A stretch of DNA of 43,321 nt from Anaerotignum sp. (GTDB lineage Bacteria; Bacillota; Clostridia; Lachnospirales; Anaerotignaceae). A model generated the notes under the pieces. That model worked only from the letters and a program-made list of their open reading frames with translations. It was not told the DNA's origin and did no database searches. Made by a program: the position numbers and the translations under genes. Location of the stretch: the NCBI RefSeq assembly GCF_030625865.1, contig NZ_DAOUQB010000027.1:1-43321 (forward strand), given 5' to 3'. This document shows, one piece after another, positions 32,042-40,732 of this stretch (positions are counted from its first letter, which is position 1; each line of letters starts with the position of its first letter).

Positions 32042-34696
32042 ATGACTGAAAAAGTAATGTTGATAGATGGAAATAGCATTGTAAATCGTGCCTTTTACGG
32101 TGTGCCCCTTTTAACGAATAGCGAAGGGAAGTATACCAACGGAGTTTACGGATTTTTGAATATACTTTTTAAATTAATGGATGAGGAATGTCCGGATTAT
32201 TTGGCAGTTGCCTTTGATTTGCATGCCCCTACTTTTCGCCATAAGGAGTTTGAAGGCTATAAAGGAACGAGAAAGGGAATGCCAGATGAGTTACGGGAGC
32301 AGATGCCGCTATTGAAGGAAATGCTTCAGGCCATGGACATTCCGATTTTCGAAATGGAAGGCTATGAGGCGGATGACATTTTGGGTACTCTTTCTGCTAA
32401 AGCTGAAGAACAAGGGGTTTTGCCCGTTGTAGTTTCCGGTGATAGAGATTTATTGCAACTTGCCAGTGAGACCTTAAAGGTACGCATTCCCAAAACCAAG
32501 GGGGGACGTACGGAAACAGAGGATTACTATGCTAAAGATGTTGTGGAAAAATATGGCGTAACCCCTTTGGAATTTATTGATGTCAAAGCATTGATGGGAG
32601 ACTCCTCGGATAACATTCCTGGTGTTCCGGGGATTGGTGAAAAAACCGCTACAAAAATTATTCAAGCTTATCACGATTTGGAGAATGCCATTGCCCATTG
32701 TTTAGAGGTGAAGCCGAAAAAAGCGTCAGAAAACTTAGCGGAATTCCAAGAACAGGCAAGAATGAGCAAGTTTTTGGCAACCATTATACGGGATATGCCC
32801 ATTTCTTTTGAGAAAGAGCAAACCAAAATTGGGGATATGTTTAATCCTATGGCTTATGATTTGGTGAAACGTTTAGAACTGAAAAGTATGTATGGTCGCT
32901 TTGAAAAAGAAGAAGTTCACACAGCGCAAGTTCAAGATTTTCATGGTATTTATTCTTTAGATGAAGCGCAAAGCTTTTTTTCTTCTCTGGAAAAGAAACA
33001 AACGTCCTATCTTCTTTTTATGGACGAGGGGGAATGTCAAGGTATTGCTTTATATCAAGAGGACTCAAGGGGCTGTTGGCTTGAAGTTGGAGAAGATTTA
33101 ACGGTAGAGCAGCTTATTACAGTAGCGAAACCTTTTTTTACGGATGAAGAATATATAAAAATAGGCCACGATGTGAAAAAAGATGTTAAATTTCTTCGAG
33201 GGATGATTGAAAAAACGCCGGTAATTTCCTTTGATACTGCTATAGGAGCTTATATTTTAAATCCTACAGGGTCTTCCTATGCATATGATGATTTGGCAAA
33301 GACGTTTTTGAACCAGGTATTTTTTTCTGTGGAGGAAGTATTGGGAAAAGGAAAAAGCAAAAAGGCATTTTCTTCACTTTCCCAAGAAGAAAGAAAAAAT
33401 TTTGCTGTAACCCAAGCAAAGGTTTTCTTTGAAGTAAAAGAGATTATGGAAAAGCAGATTAAGGAAAACGGGCAGCAAGAACTTTTTTATGATATAGAGA
33501 TGCCTTTGATTTATGTGCTTGCTGATATGGAAGAATATGGAATTAAGGTGGATAAGAATGCTCTGATAGAATACCAGAGAAATCTGGAGGAAAGTATTCA
33601 AATTATTACAAAAGAGATCTTTGCTCTTTCGGGAGAGGAATTTAATCTGAATTCTCCCAAACAACTTGGGGTTATCCTATTTGAAAAATTGGGGTTAAAA
33701 GGCGGGAAAAAGACAAAAACAGGTTATTCCACTGCCGCCGATGTTTTGGAAAAATTGAAATATGAGCATCCCATGGTAGAAAAAATATTGTATTATCGTC
33801 AGTTGGCAAAGCTGAAAAGTACCTATGCTGATGGGCTTTTGGCTGTGATGGATGAAAAAACAGAAAAGATTTATTCAACGTTTAATCAAACCATTACCGC
33901 TACAGGGCGCATCAGCTCTACTGAGCCGAATTTACAGAATATTCCCGTTCGTTTGGAATTGGGAAGAGAACTGCGTAAGGTTTTTATTCCCGAAAACAAG
34001 GAATACTGTTTTTTGGATGCGGATTATTCTCAGATTGAATTACGGGTGCTTGCCCATATTGCAGGGGATGAAACCTTGATTCATGCTTTTCGAAATAATC
34101 AGGATATTCATAGGTTAACTGCTTCTCAGGTGTTCCACGTGCCTTTTGAGGAGGTCACACCTTTACAAAGAAGTAACGCAAAGGCAGTTAATTTTGGAAT
34201 TGTATACGGGATAGGCGCTTTTAGTTTAAGCCAAGATTTGGGGATTAGCCGAAAAGAGGCGGAACAATATATTGCTGCTTATTTTACAAAATATCCCAAT
34301 ATTAAAAAGTATTTAAATGAGACCATTTCCAATGCTACGGATCAGGGCTATGTTTCCACCCTTTGGAACAGAAGAAGGGCTATGCCCGAATTGCAGAGCA
34401 ATAACTTTATACAGCGTTCTTTTGGAGAGCGAGTTGCTATGAACATGCCCATTCAAGGCAGTGCGGCGGATATTATTAAGATTGCCATGGTTCAGGTGCA
34501 TAAGGCTTTGAAAGAGGGGGGCTATCGTTCTCGTCTGATTTTACAGGTGCACGATGAACTTCTGATTGAAACTTATTTAGAGGAAAAAGAAGCAGTAGCA
34601 AGGATTTTAAAAGAAAAAATGGAGCAGGCGGCAAAGCTTTCTGTTCCGTTGGATGTGGATGTGCATGAAGGGAATTCTTGGTTTGAGGCAAAATAA
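32042..34696 (+). CDS. polA: DNA polymerase I
   Basis: This 884-residue protein replicates gaps and removes RNA primers. Its N-terminal 5'-3' exonuclease domain (about 1-290) shows MLIDGNSIVNRAFYG, AFDLHAPTFRH, the Asp-rich EGYEADDILGTL and GDSSDNIPGVPGIGEKTA. The polymerase domain (about 480-884) has motif A DADYSQIELRVLAHIAGD, motif B RSNAKAVNFGIVYGIGAFSL and motif C QVHDELLIE. The middle 3'-5' exonuclease domain keeps the fold (SFDTAIGAYILNPT, GHDVKKDVKFL), but the first DxE metal motif and the last Asp appear lost, as in other Firmicutes PolA enzymes, so proofreading is probably absent. GGAGG precedes the ATG. The coaE gene follows 16 bases after the stop. Confidence 0.97.
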   Translation: MTEKVMLIDGNSIVNRAFYGVPLLTNSEGKYTNGVYGFLNILFKLMDEECPDYLAVAFDLHAPTFRHKEFEGYKGTRKGMPDELREQMPLLKEMLQAMDIPIFEMEGYEADDILGTLSAKAEEQGVLPVVVSGDRDLLQLASETLKVRIPKTKGGRTETEDYYAKDVVEKYGVTPLEFIDVKALMGDSSDNIPGVPGIGEKTATKIIQAYHDLENAIAHCLEVKPKKASENLAEFQEQARMSKFLATIIRDMPISFEKEQTKIGDMFNPMAYDLVKRLELKSMYGRFEKEEVHTAQVQDFHGIYSLDEAQSFFSSLEKKQTSYLLFMDEGECQGIALYQEDSRGCWLEVGEDLTVEQLITVAKPFFTDEEYIKIGHDVKKDVKFLRGMIEKTPVISFDTAIGAYILNPTGSSYAYDDLAKTFLNQVFFSVEEVLGKGKSKKAFSSLSQEERKNFAVTQAKVFFEVKEIMEKQIKENGQQELFYDIEMPLIYVLADMEEYGIKVDKNALIEYQRNLEESIQIITKEIFALSGEEFNLNSPKQLGVILFEKLGLKGGKKTKTGYSTAADVLEKLKYEHPMVEKILYYRQLAKLKSTYADGLLAVMDEKTEKIYSTFNQTITATGRISSTEPNLQNIPVRLELGRELRKVFIPENKEYCFLDADYSQIELRVLAHIAGDETLIHAFRNNQDIHRLTASQVFHVPFEEVTPLQRSNAKAVNFGIVYGIGAFSLSQDLGISRKEAEQYIAAYFTKYPNIKKYLNETISNATDQGYVSTLWNRRRAMPELQSNNFIQRSFGERVAMNMPIQGSAADIIKIAMVQVHKALKEGGYRSRLILQVHDELLIETYLEEKEAVARILKEKMEQAAKLSVPLDVDVHEGNSWFEAK

Positions 34697-34712
34697 AAAT
34701 GAGGGATATGTA

Positions 34713-35306
34713 ATGAATGTCATTGGTTTAACAGGAGGAACAGGTAGCGGAAAGGGCATTGTCAGTCAGTGCCTTAAGGATGCAGGAGCCATGATTATTG
34801 ACGCTGACTTGATTGCCCATGAAATTATAAAAATGGGAAGGCCGGCTTATGGGGAGCTGGTGGATTACTTTGGCGAGGAAATTTTAAGACAAGATGGCGA
34901 GATTTTTCGTCGTAAGCTTGGCGAAATTGTGTTTCGGAATAAGGAAAAACTGGAATTTTTGAACCACTGCACCCATAAATATATCGCACGGGAGATTGCA
35001 AGGCAAATTCAAGAGGCAAAGGAATTAAGAAAGGCGAAATTGATTATCATAGATGCGCCTTTGCTGCTTGAAGCGGGGCTTGGCGATATTTGTGATGCCA
35101 TTTGGGTTGTTTACGCCGATGAGGAGGTACGGGCCCGCCGTGTAATGCAGCGGGACGGCATTACATATGAAACGGCAAAAGCGCGGATTGCAAATCAAAA
35201 ATCATGGGCGGAATATAAGAGTTATGCCCAAGAAATAATTAACAATAGCACTACGATGGAAGATGTGCAGGTGCAGGTTGCCAATATGATGAAAAAATAC
35301 GCATAG
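34713..35306 (+). CDS. coaE: dephospho-CoA kinase
   Basis: This 197-residue kinase performs the last step of coenzyme A synthesis, phosphorylating dephospho-CoA with ATP. The N-terminus MNVIGLTGGTGSGKGIVSQ is the P-loop, with Lys14 followed by Gly15 where most CoaE proteins have Ser or Thr. The next family motif, IIDADLIAHEI, is near residue 29, and the lid/acceptor part includes DAPLLLEAGL and RRVMQRDG. The ATG at 34713 follows GAGGGATATGTA; a longer frame back to 34653 overlaps polA. Its place behind polA is common in Firmicutes. It is likely functional: a Gly at this P-loop position also occurs in adenylate kinases. Confidence 0.93.
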   Translation: MNVIGLTGGTGSGKGIVSQCLKDAGAMIIDADLIAHEIIKMGRPAYGELVDYFGEEILRQDGEIFRRKLGEIVFRNKEKLEFLNHCTHKYIAREIARQIQEAKELRKAKLIIIDAPLLLEAGLGDICDAIWVVYADEEVRARRVMQRDGITYETAKARIANQKSWAEYKSYAQEIINNSTTMEDVQVQVANMMKKYA

Positions 35307-35480
35307 TGTGTATTGTTTTAAATCCAGGTTTTTGCAAGAAAACATATGAATGTTTTTGAATTTGGGGATTAAATATGTTTATGTTTTATTCATTGATTTA
35401 TTCAATGAGATTTTCGAAGTTCAAATTTGGAAATTTCCAATAAATAAGTTAAAAATTAAAATTAAAGTGTGGGTGAAGAA

Positions 35481-36035
35481 ATGCTTCGTTTGATTAAGAA
35501 AATACTTACCCGGGTTCTTTTGCTCTTAGTGGTTGTTGCATTGGGGTATTTTATTGTGCTACCCAAAGTATTGCCCATCAAATATCGAGAACAGGTTGAG
35601 AAGTATGCAAAGATGTATGATGTGGAGGAATCCTTAATATATGCTGTTATTTTTTGCGAGAGTCGCTTTAATCCTGATGCCCATTCTAGGGCGGGAGCAA
35701 AGGGCTTGATGCAGGTAACAACGGAAACAGGATGGTGGGTTGCCAGTCGTGTGGATTCCTTGGATGTGGATACCTTAGATTTGAAAGATCCGGAAACCAG
35801 TATTGCCGTGGGAACTTGGTATTTGCAATGGCTGGAGGAAAAATTCGGTGATGTTCAGCCTACGGTTTTGGCTGCATATAATGCAGGTCATGGGAAGGTA
35901 AGCCAGTGGCTTGACGACAATCAATATAGCGAGGATGGTTATCATCTGGAGGAAATTCCTTTTCCTGAAACAAACAGTTACGTTAGAAAAGTAGAGCTTG
36001 TGCAAAAACTTTATAAAATTTTTTATAGATTATAG
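35481..36035 (+). CDS. lytic transglycosylase (SLT domain), membrane-anchored
   Basis: This 184-residue protein has an N-terminal membrane anchor (about residues 8-27, RVLLLLVVVALGYFIVLPKV) and an extracellular soluble lytic transglycosylase domain. The catalytic Glu60 sits in FCESRFNP, followed by RAGAKGLMQVT and the GxxN-type motif AAYNAGHGKV near residue 136. It cleaves the glycan backbone of peptidoglycan to form anhydro-muramyl ends. I start at the ATG at 35481, 3 bases after GGTGAAG; a GTG at 35469 lacks a ribosome site. It follows coaE after a 174-base AT-rich gap, and the peptide-binding lipoprotein gene starts 17 bases downstream, suggesting a shared transcript. Confidence 0.9.
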   Translation: MLRLIKKILTRVLLLLVVVALGYFIVLPKVLPIKYREQVEKYAKMYDVEESLIYAVIFCESRFNPDAHSRAGAKGLMQVTTETGWWVASRVDSLDVDTLDLKDPETSIAVGTWYLQWLEEKFGDVQPTVLAAYNAGHGKVSQWLDDNQYSEDGYHLEEIPFPETNSYVRKVELVQKLYKIFYRL

Positions 36036-36052
36036 TTTTTATGGAGGCACAT

Positions 36053-37660
36053 ATGAAAAAGAATTTAATGGTACTAATCCTTCTTTGTGTTCTGATTCTC
36101 TCAGGATGTTCAGAAGGCGTTGGGAATGATAATAAATTTTCCGTTTCCGGAGATGTGGAGAAAAGCCAAGAGGAGACCCATGTTTTGACTTTATCTATGC
36201 GTGTGCCGGAAACCTTAAACCCGTTGCGAAACAGAGAAGAAACGGTGGATACGATACTAAAACTGATTTTTCAGCCCTTGATTGCTTTTGATGGGGCTGA
36301 TAAGCCTTGTCCTTCTGTTGCTGAAAGCTGGAGCTTCTCCGAAGATGGTTTAACGCTTTCCTTGCAGCTTCGCTCCGATATTACTTGGCAAAATGGTTCC
36401 CCTTTGACTGCAGATGATGTAGCTTTTTCCATTGATACCATTCAGGGAGCTACGGAGGATTCTGTATATAAAAAAGTAATGGATTATGTTTCTACTTACC
36501 ACAAAACAGGGCAGTATTCTATAGATATTTCTTTCCGTACACCTTTTAGCAAAAACTTGGCGGCACTGGAGTTTCCTATAATCTCAAAGGCATATTACCA
36601 AGGGCAGTCGGACCCAAAAAGTGAAGTGAATTTATCACCTATGGGCAGTGGGCCTTATGCCATGAAATCCTACTCTGTGGCGTCGGAAATGATATTGACG
36701 GCAAATCCTTCTTATGCTGGACAAAAGCCTGCAATTGACACAGTTTCCGTTCGTACTACAGGCGGGGCAGAAACGGATGTTTATGCCTTTAACCAGGGAA
36801 TGACGGATATTTTGGTTACGGATGCGGTGGATACAGGTCGCTATGCCGATGAAGGCGGGGCAGATGTATACCAATTTGTTTCCGGGCAATATGACTTTAT
36901 TGGGTTTAACTTTCATCGTTCTTTGTTTCAGGATAAAAATATGCGTCAGGCGGTTGATTACGCACTGCCAAAAAAAGCAATTTATGATAACGTATATTTA
37001 CAGTATGCCCAACTCACTAATACTCCTGTAAGCCCCAGTTCATGGTTGTATGAAGAAAACGTTGCGCCCTTTGAATATGATGGGGATATGGCGGCAACGT
37101 TGTTGAAAAATGCGGGATGGATAGACAAAAACGGCGATGGAAGACTGGAAAAAGACGGTGAAAATGGAGAAGAACAGCTTCATGTCACAATTTTAGCAAA
37201 TCAAGAAAATGGGGCGAGGAAACAAATCGCCACGAAGCTTCGAGATGAGCTAACCCTGTTGGGCTTTGATGTATCTTTGGATTTACAACCATTTGATCAA
37301 TATCAGGAAAAATTTTTGAATGGGGATTTTGACTTGATTGTAGGTGGATGGCAGATTTCCCCTGTCACAAATCTATATGATTTTTTTGGCAGCGGTGGAA
37401 GTATGAATTATATTGGCTATGAAGACGAACAGATGGATGCTTTACTTTTGGCGGCAAATCAGGCCGTTGGAGAAGGGGAAACTTTGCTGGCATACAGCAG
37501 CCTGCAAAAGCGAATTGCTGAGGAATTGCCGTATATCAGTATTGCTTTTCGAAAGAAAGCCATGCTTACATCTGTCCGTGTCGGCGGGGAGATTGTACCG
37601 ACAGAAGAAGATATTTTTTATTCCATAAGCCAGTGGACGTTTGATAGTGACAAAGAATAG
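36053..37660 (+). CDS. peptide-type ABC transporter substrate-binding lipoprotein (SBP_bac_5)
   Basis: This 535-residue lipoprotein has a signal peptide ending in the LSGC lipobox (Cys about residue 18). The mature part belongs to solute-binding family 5 (OppA/DppA/NikA): MRVPETLNPLRNREETVD, then LIAFDGADKPCPSVAESW, LTADDVAFSIDTI near residue 120, and MRQAVDYALPKKAIYDNV around 300. The ATG at 36053 lies 5 bases after GGAGG; an in-frame ATG at 36041 sits before that site. No permease or ATPase genes are adjacent, so it is another orphan binding protein. Co-location with a lytic transglycosylase suggests murein peptides as one possible ligand, but this is inference. It is followed 11 bases later by galT. 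Confidence 0.9.
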   Translation: MKKNLMVLILLCVLILSGCSEGVGNDNKFSVSGDVEKSQEETHVLTLSMRVPETLNPLRNREETVDTILKLIFQPLIAFDGADKPCPSVAESWSFSEDGLTLSLQLRSDITWQNGSPLTADDVAFSIDTIQGATEDSVYKKVMDYVSTYHKTGQYSIDISFRTPFSKNLAALEFPIISKAYYQGQSDPKSEVNLSPMGSGPYAMKSYSVASEMILTANPSYAGQKPAIDTVSVRTTGGAETDVYAFNQGMTDILVTDAVDTGRYADEGGADVYQFVSGQYDFIGFNFHRSLFQDKNMRQAVDYALPKKAIYDNVYLQYAQLTNTPVSPSSWLYEENVAPFEYDGDMAATLLKNAGWIDKNGDGRLEKDGENGEEQLHVTILANQENGARKQIATKLRDELTLLGFDVSLDLQPFDQYQEKFLNGDFDLIVGGWQISPVTNLYDFFGSGGSMNYIGYEDEQMDALLLAANQAVGEGETLLAYSSLQKRIAEELPYISIAFRKKAMLTSVRVGGEIVPTEEDIFYSISQWTFDSDKE

Positions 37661-37671
37661 GGGGGGAGTCT

Positions 37672-38625
37672 ATGTCCGAGGTAAGAAAGAATCCTTTTAC
37701 GGGAGAGTGGACGCATTATGCGGAAAACAGAAAAAACCGTCCCTATGAGTTTTTGCATAAAATCGAGTGTAAATATAATGGGAGTGAGGGATGCCCGTTT
37801 TGCGGCGGAAATGAAGATAAAACAACTCCACCCCTTTATCAGGATGGAGCGGACGACTGCTGGAGAATTCGTGTTTTTCCCAATATGTTTCCTACCGTAA
37901 ATGAAGGGGAGGAGAAGGCTTTTGAAAATACCTTTTACCAACATGCTTCTGGTCGGGGACTACATGAGATTTTGGTGGATACCCCTCATCATGAAGAAAC
38001 CATTGATCATTTTTCCCAGATACAGCTGGAGCAAGTTTTTGGGGTGTTACAAGAAAGATATAGAAAAATGCTGTTGTCGGATGAAGTGAAATATATTCAA
38101 ATTTTTAAAAACTGTGGCCCGTTGGCGGGGATGAGCATTCGTCATTCTCACTGGCAGATTGTTGGAGTGCCTGTTGTGCCCCAGCGGGTGGAATTGATGC
38201 GTCGGCATATGCAGGCGGACAATTGTTTTTTTTGCAAAATGCTGGCTTATGAAAAGGAGCAGGGGATACGTATTGCAGATGAAAATCAGGATTTTTTTGC
38301 TATTACGCCTTATGCTTCTCGCTTTCCCTATGAGCTTTGGCTTTGTCCCAAACGCCATATCTCCACGTTTGCCAATGTGACAGCAAAAGAATTAATGTCG
38401 TTGTCGGCTTTATTAAAGAGCCTTTTGCCCCAAGTTGCTTCGTTGCGCCAGGATATAGGGTATAATATTTGTTTGATTGATGGTGAAGTGGGTGGAGATT
38501 TTCACTGGCATATTGAAATTTTGCCCAGAATCGGTGGGTTTGCCGGCTTCGAATATGCCTCAGGGAGTTATATTAATCCTATTTTACCGGAACAGGCGGC
38601 AGAATACTATCGCAAGAGAAAATGA
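37672..38625 (+). CDS. galT: galactose-1-phosphate uridylyltransferase-like (HIT superfamily GalT)
   Basis: This 317-residue protein resembles class I GalT. A zinc-type CPFC pair lies near residue 42, followed by FPNMFPTV and a family segment GLHEILVDTPHH. The nucleotidyl-transfer motif is His158-Ser-His160-Trp-Gln162 (in SIRHSHWQI), where most GalT enzymes have HPHPQ; the second His is the expected nucleophile. A second half repeats the fold, with CFFCKML and GDFHWHIEILPR. It is likely to move UMP between UDP-sugars and hexose 1-phosphates, but relatives without galK/galE nearby may use other sugar phosphates or act as nucleotide phosphorylases. GGGGGAG precedes the start. A terminator follows at 38677-38721. 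Confidence 0.85.
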   Translation: MSEVRKNPFTGEWTHYAENRKNRPYEFLHKIECKYNGSEGCPFCGGNEDKTTPPLYQDGADDCWRIRVFPNMFPTVNEGEEKAFENTFYQHASGRGLHEILVDTPHHEETIDHFSQIQLEQVFGVLQERYRKMLLSDEVKYIQIFKNCGPLAGMSIRHSHWQIVGVPVVPQRVELMRRHMQADNCFFCKMLAYEKEQGIRIADENQDFFAITPYASRFPYELWLCPKRHISTFANVTAKELMSLSALLKSLLPQVASLRQDIGYNICLIDGEVGGDFHWHIEILPRIGGFAGFEYASGSYINPILPEQAAEYYRKRK

Positions 38626-38676
38626 TTGTTTCAAAGAGGAAGATATGCTTGTAGTCTAATTCTTTTTGAACGTAAA

Positions 38677-38721
38677 GAAAACCTGAGTGCTTCACTTATG
38701 GGTAAAGGTTCAGGTTTTTTT
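38677..38721 (+). terminator. terminator after galT
   Basis: AAAACCTGA (38678-38686) pairs with TCAGGTTTT (38710 onward), with a long loop that can fold further, followed by a seven-T run. Confidence 0.82.
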
Positions 38722-38816
38722 ATTTATTACTTTTGGTGAAAGTAATCTTTGAATATACGCATTGCTGGCTGAATCGTAAAAAATTGCTATTGTTACAATT
38801 GAAAGATAAATAAAAT

Positions 38817-39260
38817 TTATAAGGTTCCTCTTTCTTCAAGCATTTCGGTGATGGCTTCAAAGCCTTTTTTCAAAAAGTTAATTTTTTTGTCTAATATGAC
38901 TGTATCATTTTCTTGTATTTTGACTTCGCAAATAATTCTTGCATTGTCTTCCGTTTTTTCGGTGCCTCCACCTATCGTTGACCATGTTATTGTCACATCT
39001 TCAGTAGATAATTCATTTTCTGATTCTACAATAAATTGTGCGCCATCAAAAAAAGCTGCTTCTGATTTTGCATTTACAATAACTTTTTTGTCATGCTGAT
39101 ATACTTCAATTGTATTGTAGCCTTCCGTTGACTGACTTAATAGTTCATAATCGGAGGTATCTATTTTGAATGGATTTTCTGCTTCAATTGTTTTAGAGCC
39201 ACATCCAGTGCATGCAATAAGCAAGATCAGATGGCAGAATAATATTATATTTTTTATCAT
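38817..39260 (-). CDS. small hypothetical lipoprotein, 147 aa
   Basis: This protein has a short signal peptide MIKNIILFCHLILLIACTGC with a LIAC-type lipobox, so it is probably lipid-anchored on the outside. The mature part is strand-rich: YNTIEVYQHDKKVIVNAKSE, a Gly-rich turn in TWSTIGGGTEK, and a helical Glu-rich end (GFEAITEMLEERGTL). I recognise no family. The start at 39260 has AGGAT 7 bases upstream; a longer frame to 39278 has none. It stands alone, convergent with galT and followed by the AT-rich 38722-38816 gap. The AlkD-type pseudogene lies just upstream of its start. Confidence 0.72.
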   Translation of the reverse strand: MIKNIILFCHLILLIACTGCGSKTIEAENPFKIDTSDYELLSQSTEGYNTIEVYQHDKKVIVNAKSEAAFFDGAQFIVESENELSTEDVTITWSTIGGGTEKTEDNARIICEVKIQENDTVILDKKINFLKKGFEAITEMLEERGTL

Positions 39261-39310
39261 GAAAATATCCTTTCCCATTTACTCGTCTATGATGAATAAG
39301 TATCAATTTG

Positions 39311-39625
39311 TCAAATATCTTTACTTGCCTCTCGGATACTTAAGCTATGCATTCTGTTTCCGTATTTGGCAATAAAATTTCCTGCCCAGTCTGGGTTTAC
39401 CATGGGATAATCCCTTTAACTTCAATCAATGGCTTTATTAATAAAAAATTCATCGCTGCCCAGATGATTGAAAATGATTTTTTCTAACAATTCTTTGTTT
39501 TTCGTTCTTTTCTGGAAAGTTGGGGGTCTATGAAAAGCCTTTGAATCCAAAAAACAGTATCTCTGGATTAAGACAGCATAAGTCCATTAATTTTTTCATT
39601 TTTGCAAAGATTGTATCTGAATCCA
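39311..39625 (-). pseudogene. decayed DNA alkylation repair protein (AlkD-type), minus strand
   Basis: Six-frame reading of this gap on the minus strand recovers AlkD-like blocks in more than one frame. One frame gives FWIQRLFIDPQLSRKERKT, like the conserved FWxxRxAI.hQL block. The next gives NKELLEKIIFNHLGSDEFF, then INKAID, two stop codons (the first where a Trp is expected), RDYPMVNPDWAGNFIAKYG and NRMHSLSIREASKDI. An intact relative would read through as one chain, so at least one frameshift and two nonsense changes are needed, and the N-terminal half is missing. The remnant is not expressed as a repair enzyme. The block similarity is recalled from the family, not searched. Confidence 0.75.
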
Positions 39626-39793
39626 TAGGTACTCCTATCTATACAGTATAAAATTTAAAAATCCTAAATATTATATCACAATAAATATGGAAGAAAAAGG
39701 AACAATTTTAACCAAATTGTGGAAGTGAAATGTTACCAAATTTCTGCTGTTCACTAGTTATCTATTATCTGGGCATTGGAACAGAGATAGTAT

Positions 39794-39836
39794 AAAAAAA
39801 CCGGTGAAATAGATACCCTTTTTCACCGGTTTTTTT
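39794..39836. terminator. bidirectional terminator downstream of the acetyltransferase gene
   Basis: AAAAAAACCGGTGAAA pairs with TTTCACCGGTTTTTTT around a loop of about 11 bases. It serves the minus-strand acetyltransferase gene ending at 39843 and could stop plus-strand transcripts too. Confidence 0.88.
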
Positions 39837-39842
39837 ATTAGG

Positions 39843-40469
39843 TTATAGTTTATCAATTTCCCCATTCATAATATAGGGCAAAACTTGCTGTATCTTATCA
39901 AAAGACCAATTCCACCATTGCAGCTTTTGCAATTGGGTTATCGTTTCATCACAAAAACGTTTTTTTATTTCTTGTGCCGGAACGCCTCCTACAATTGTAT
40001 ACGGAGGCACATCTTTTGTTACCACCGCTCTTGCGCCGATGATTGCACCGTCTCCAATATGAACGCCGGATAGAATTACTGCTTCGTATCCAATCCAAAC
40101 ATCATTTCCAATTATAATATCACCTTTATTATCCCAAGCAGATGCAACTTGTGTTTTATTTAAATTCCATTCATCAAAAAAAATTGGAAATGGATATGTT
40201 GAAAGGGATTTTAGGGTATGATTGGCACTGGTAAAAAGAAATTTTGCGCCACAAGCGATGGAACAGAACTTACCAATAATCAGTTTATCTTGGTTGATGG
40301 GGTAATGATATAGCACATTATTTTTTTCGAATTGTGTAGGATCAGAAACAAAGTCATTGTACATGGTATAATCCCCAATGATAATATTGGGATTTGTAAT
40401 AACATTTTTTAAATATACTGTTTCTAAATCATTCCTTCTTGGATATATTTTTTTATCTGAAATAGTCAT
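39843..40469 (-). CDS. Vat/CatB-like xenobiotic O-acetyltransferase (left-handed beta-helix)
   Basis: This 208-residue hexapeptide-repeat acetyltransferase belongs to the XAT class (VatA/VatD, CatB). It has [11 protein letters not shown] near residue 40, the [18 protein letters not shown] segment with the catalytic His84 (H82 in VatD), then [20 protein letters not shown] and the coil end [17 protein letters not shown]. Such enzymes transfer acetyl from acetyl-CoA to a hydroxyl of streptogramin A, chloramphenicol or unknown small molecules; chromosomal members often give no known resistance. The start at 40469 is preceded by AGGAGG. It is monocistronic, with its own promoter and terminator. 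Base composition is slightly more AT-rich than the neighbours, possibly a sign of acquisition. Confidence 0.87.
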   Translation of the reverse strand: MTISDKKIYPRRNDLETVYLKNVITNPNIIIGDYTMYNDFVSDPTQFEKNNVLYHYPINQDKLIIGKFCSIACGAKFLFTSANHTLKSLSTYPFPIFFDEWNLNKTQVASAWDNKGDIIIGNDVWIGYEAVILSGVHIGDGAIIGARAVVTKDVPPYTIVGGVPAQEIKKRFCDETITQLQKLQWWNWSFDKIQQVLPYIMNGEIDKL

Positions 40470-40566
40470 AAAAAACCTCCTGAGTTTATTTTTAATCAAC
40501 TATTTCAGTCATTGCAATGCACCTTTTCATTTTATCACCAGCTTTGGAATTTTAAGTCGTCAACTT

Positions 40567-40595
40567 AGTATAGCATAAAGAAGAAGCAAATGAAA
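40567..40595 (-). promoter_or_regulatory. promoter of the Vat/CatB-like gene
   Basis: On the minus strand TTTCAT (40595-40590) and TATACT (40572-40567) are 17 bases apart, with an extended TGC before the -10. The leader is about 90 bases. Confidence 0.5.
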
Positions 40596-40732
40596 GATTT
40601 TCACCCTATGATTCTGAGTTCAGTCTGTTTTATCAAATTAAAGTTAAGTTTGATTAGGTCTGTATATGGTTTTTCGTTTTATCTATGATAAAATGAGTGA
40701 AAAGATATTTATTATGGGGAAGGGGGAAGAAA

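Larger units (their letters stand above)
39261..39842. other. gap holding the AlkD remnant and a terminator
   Basis: These 582 bases contain the AlkD-type remnant (39311-39625), an AT-rich stretch to about 39780 with no visible gene, and the bidirectional terminator at 39794-39836. Confidence 0.65.

Noticed and set aside
35390-35410. Perfect CATTGA/TCAATG inverted repeat between coaE and the lytic transglycosylase gene as a terminator.
   Set aside because: The stem is 6 bp of AT-rich sequence with no T-run; it could be an operator, but there is no further support.
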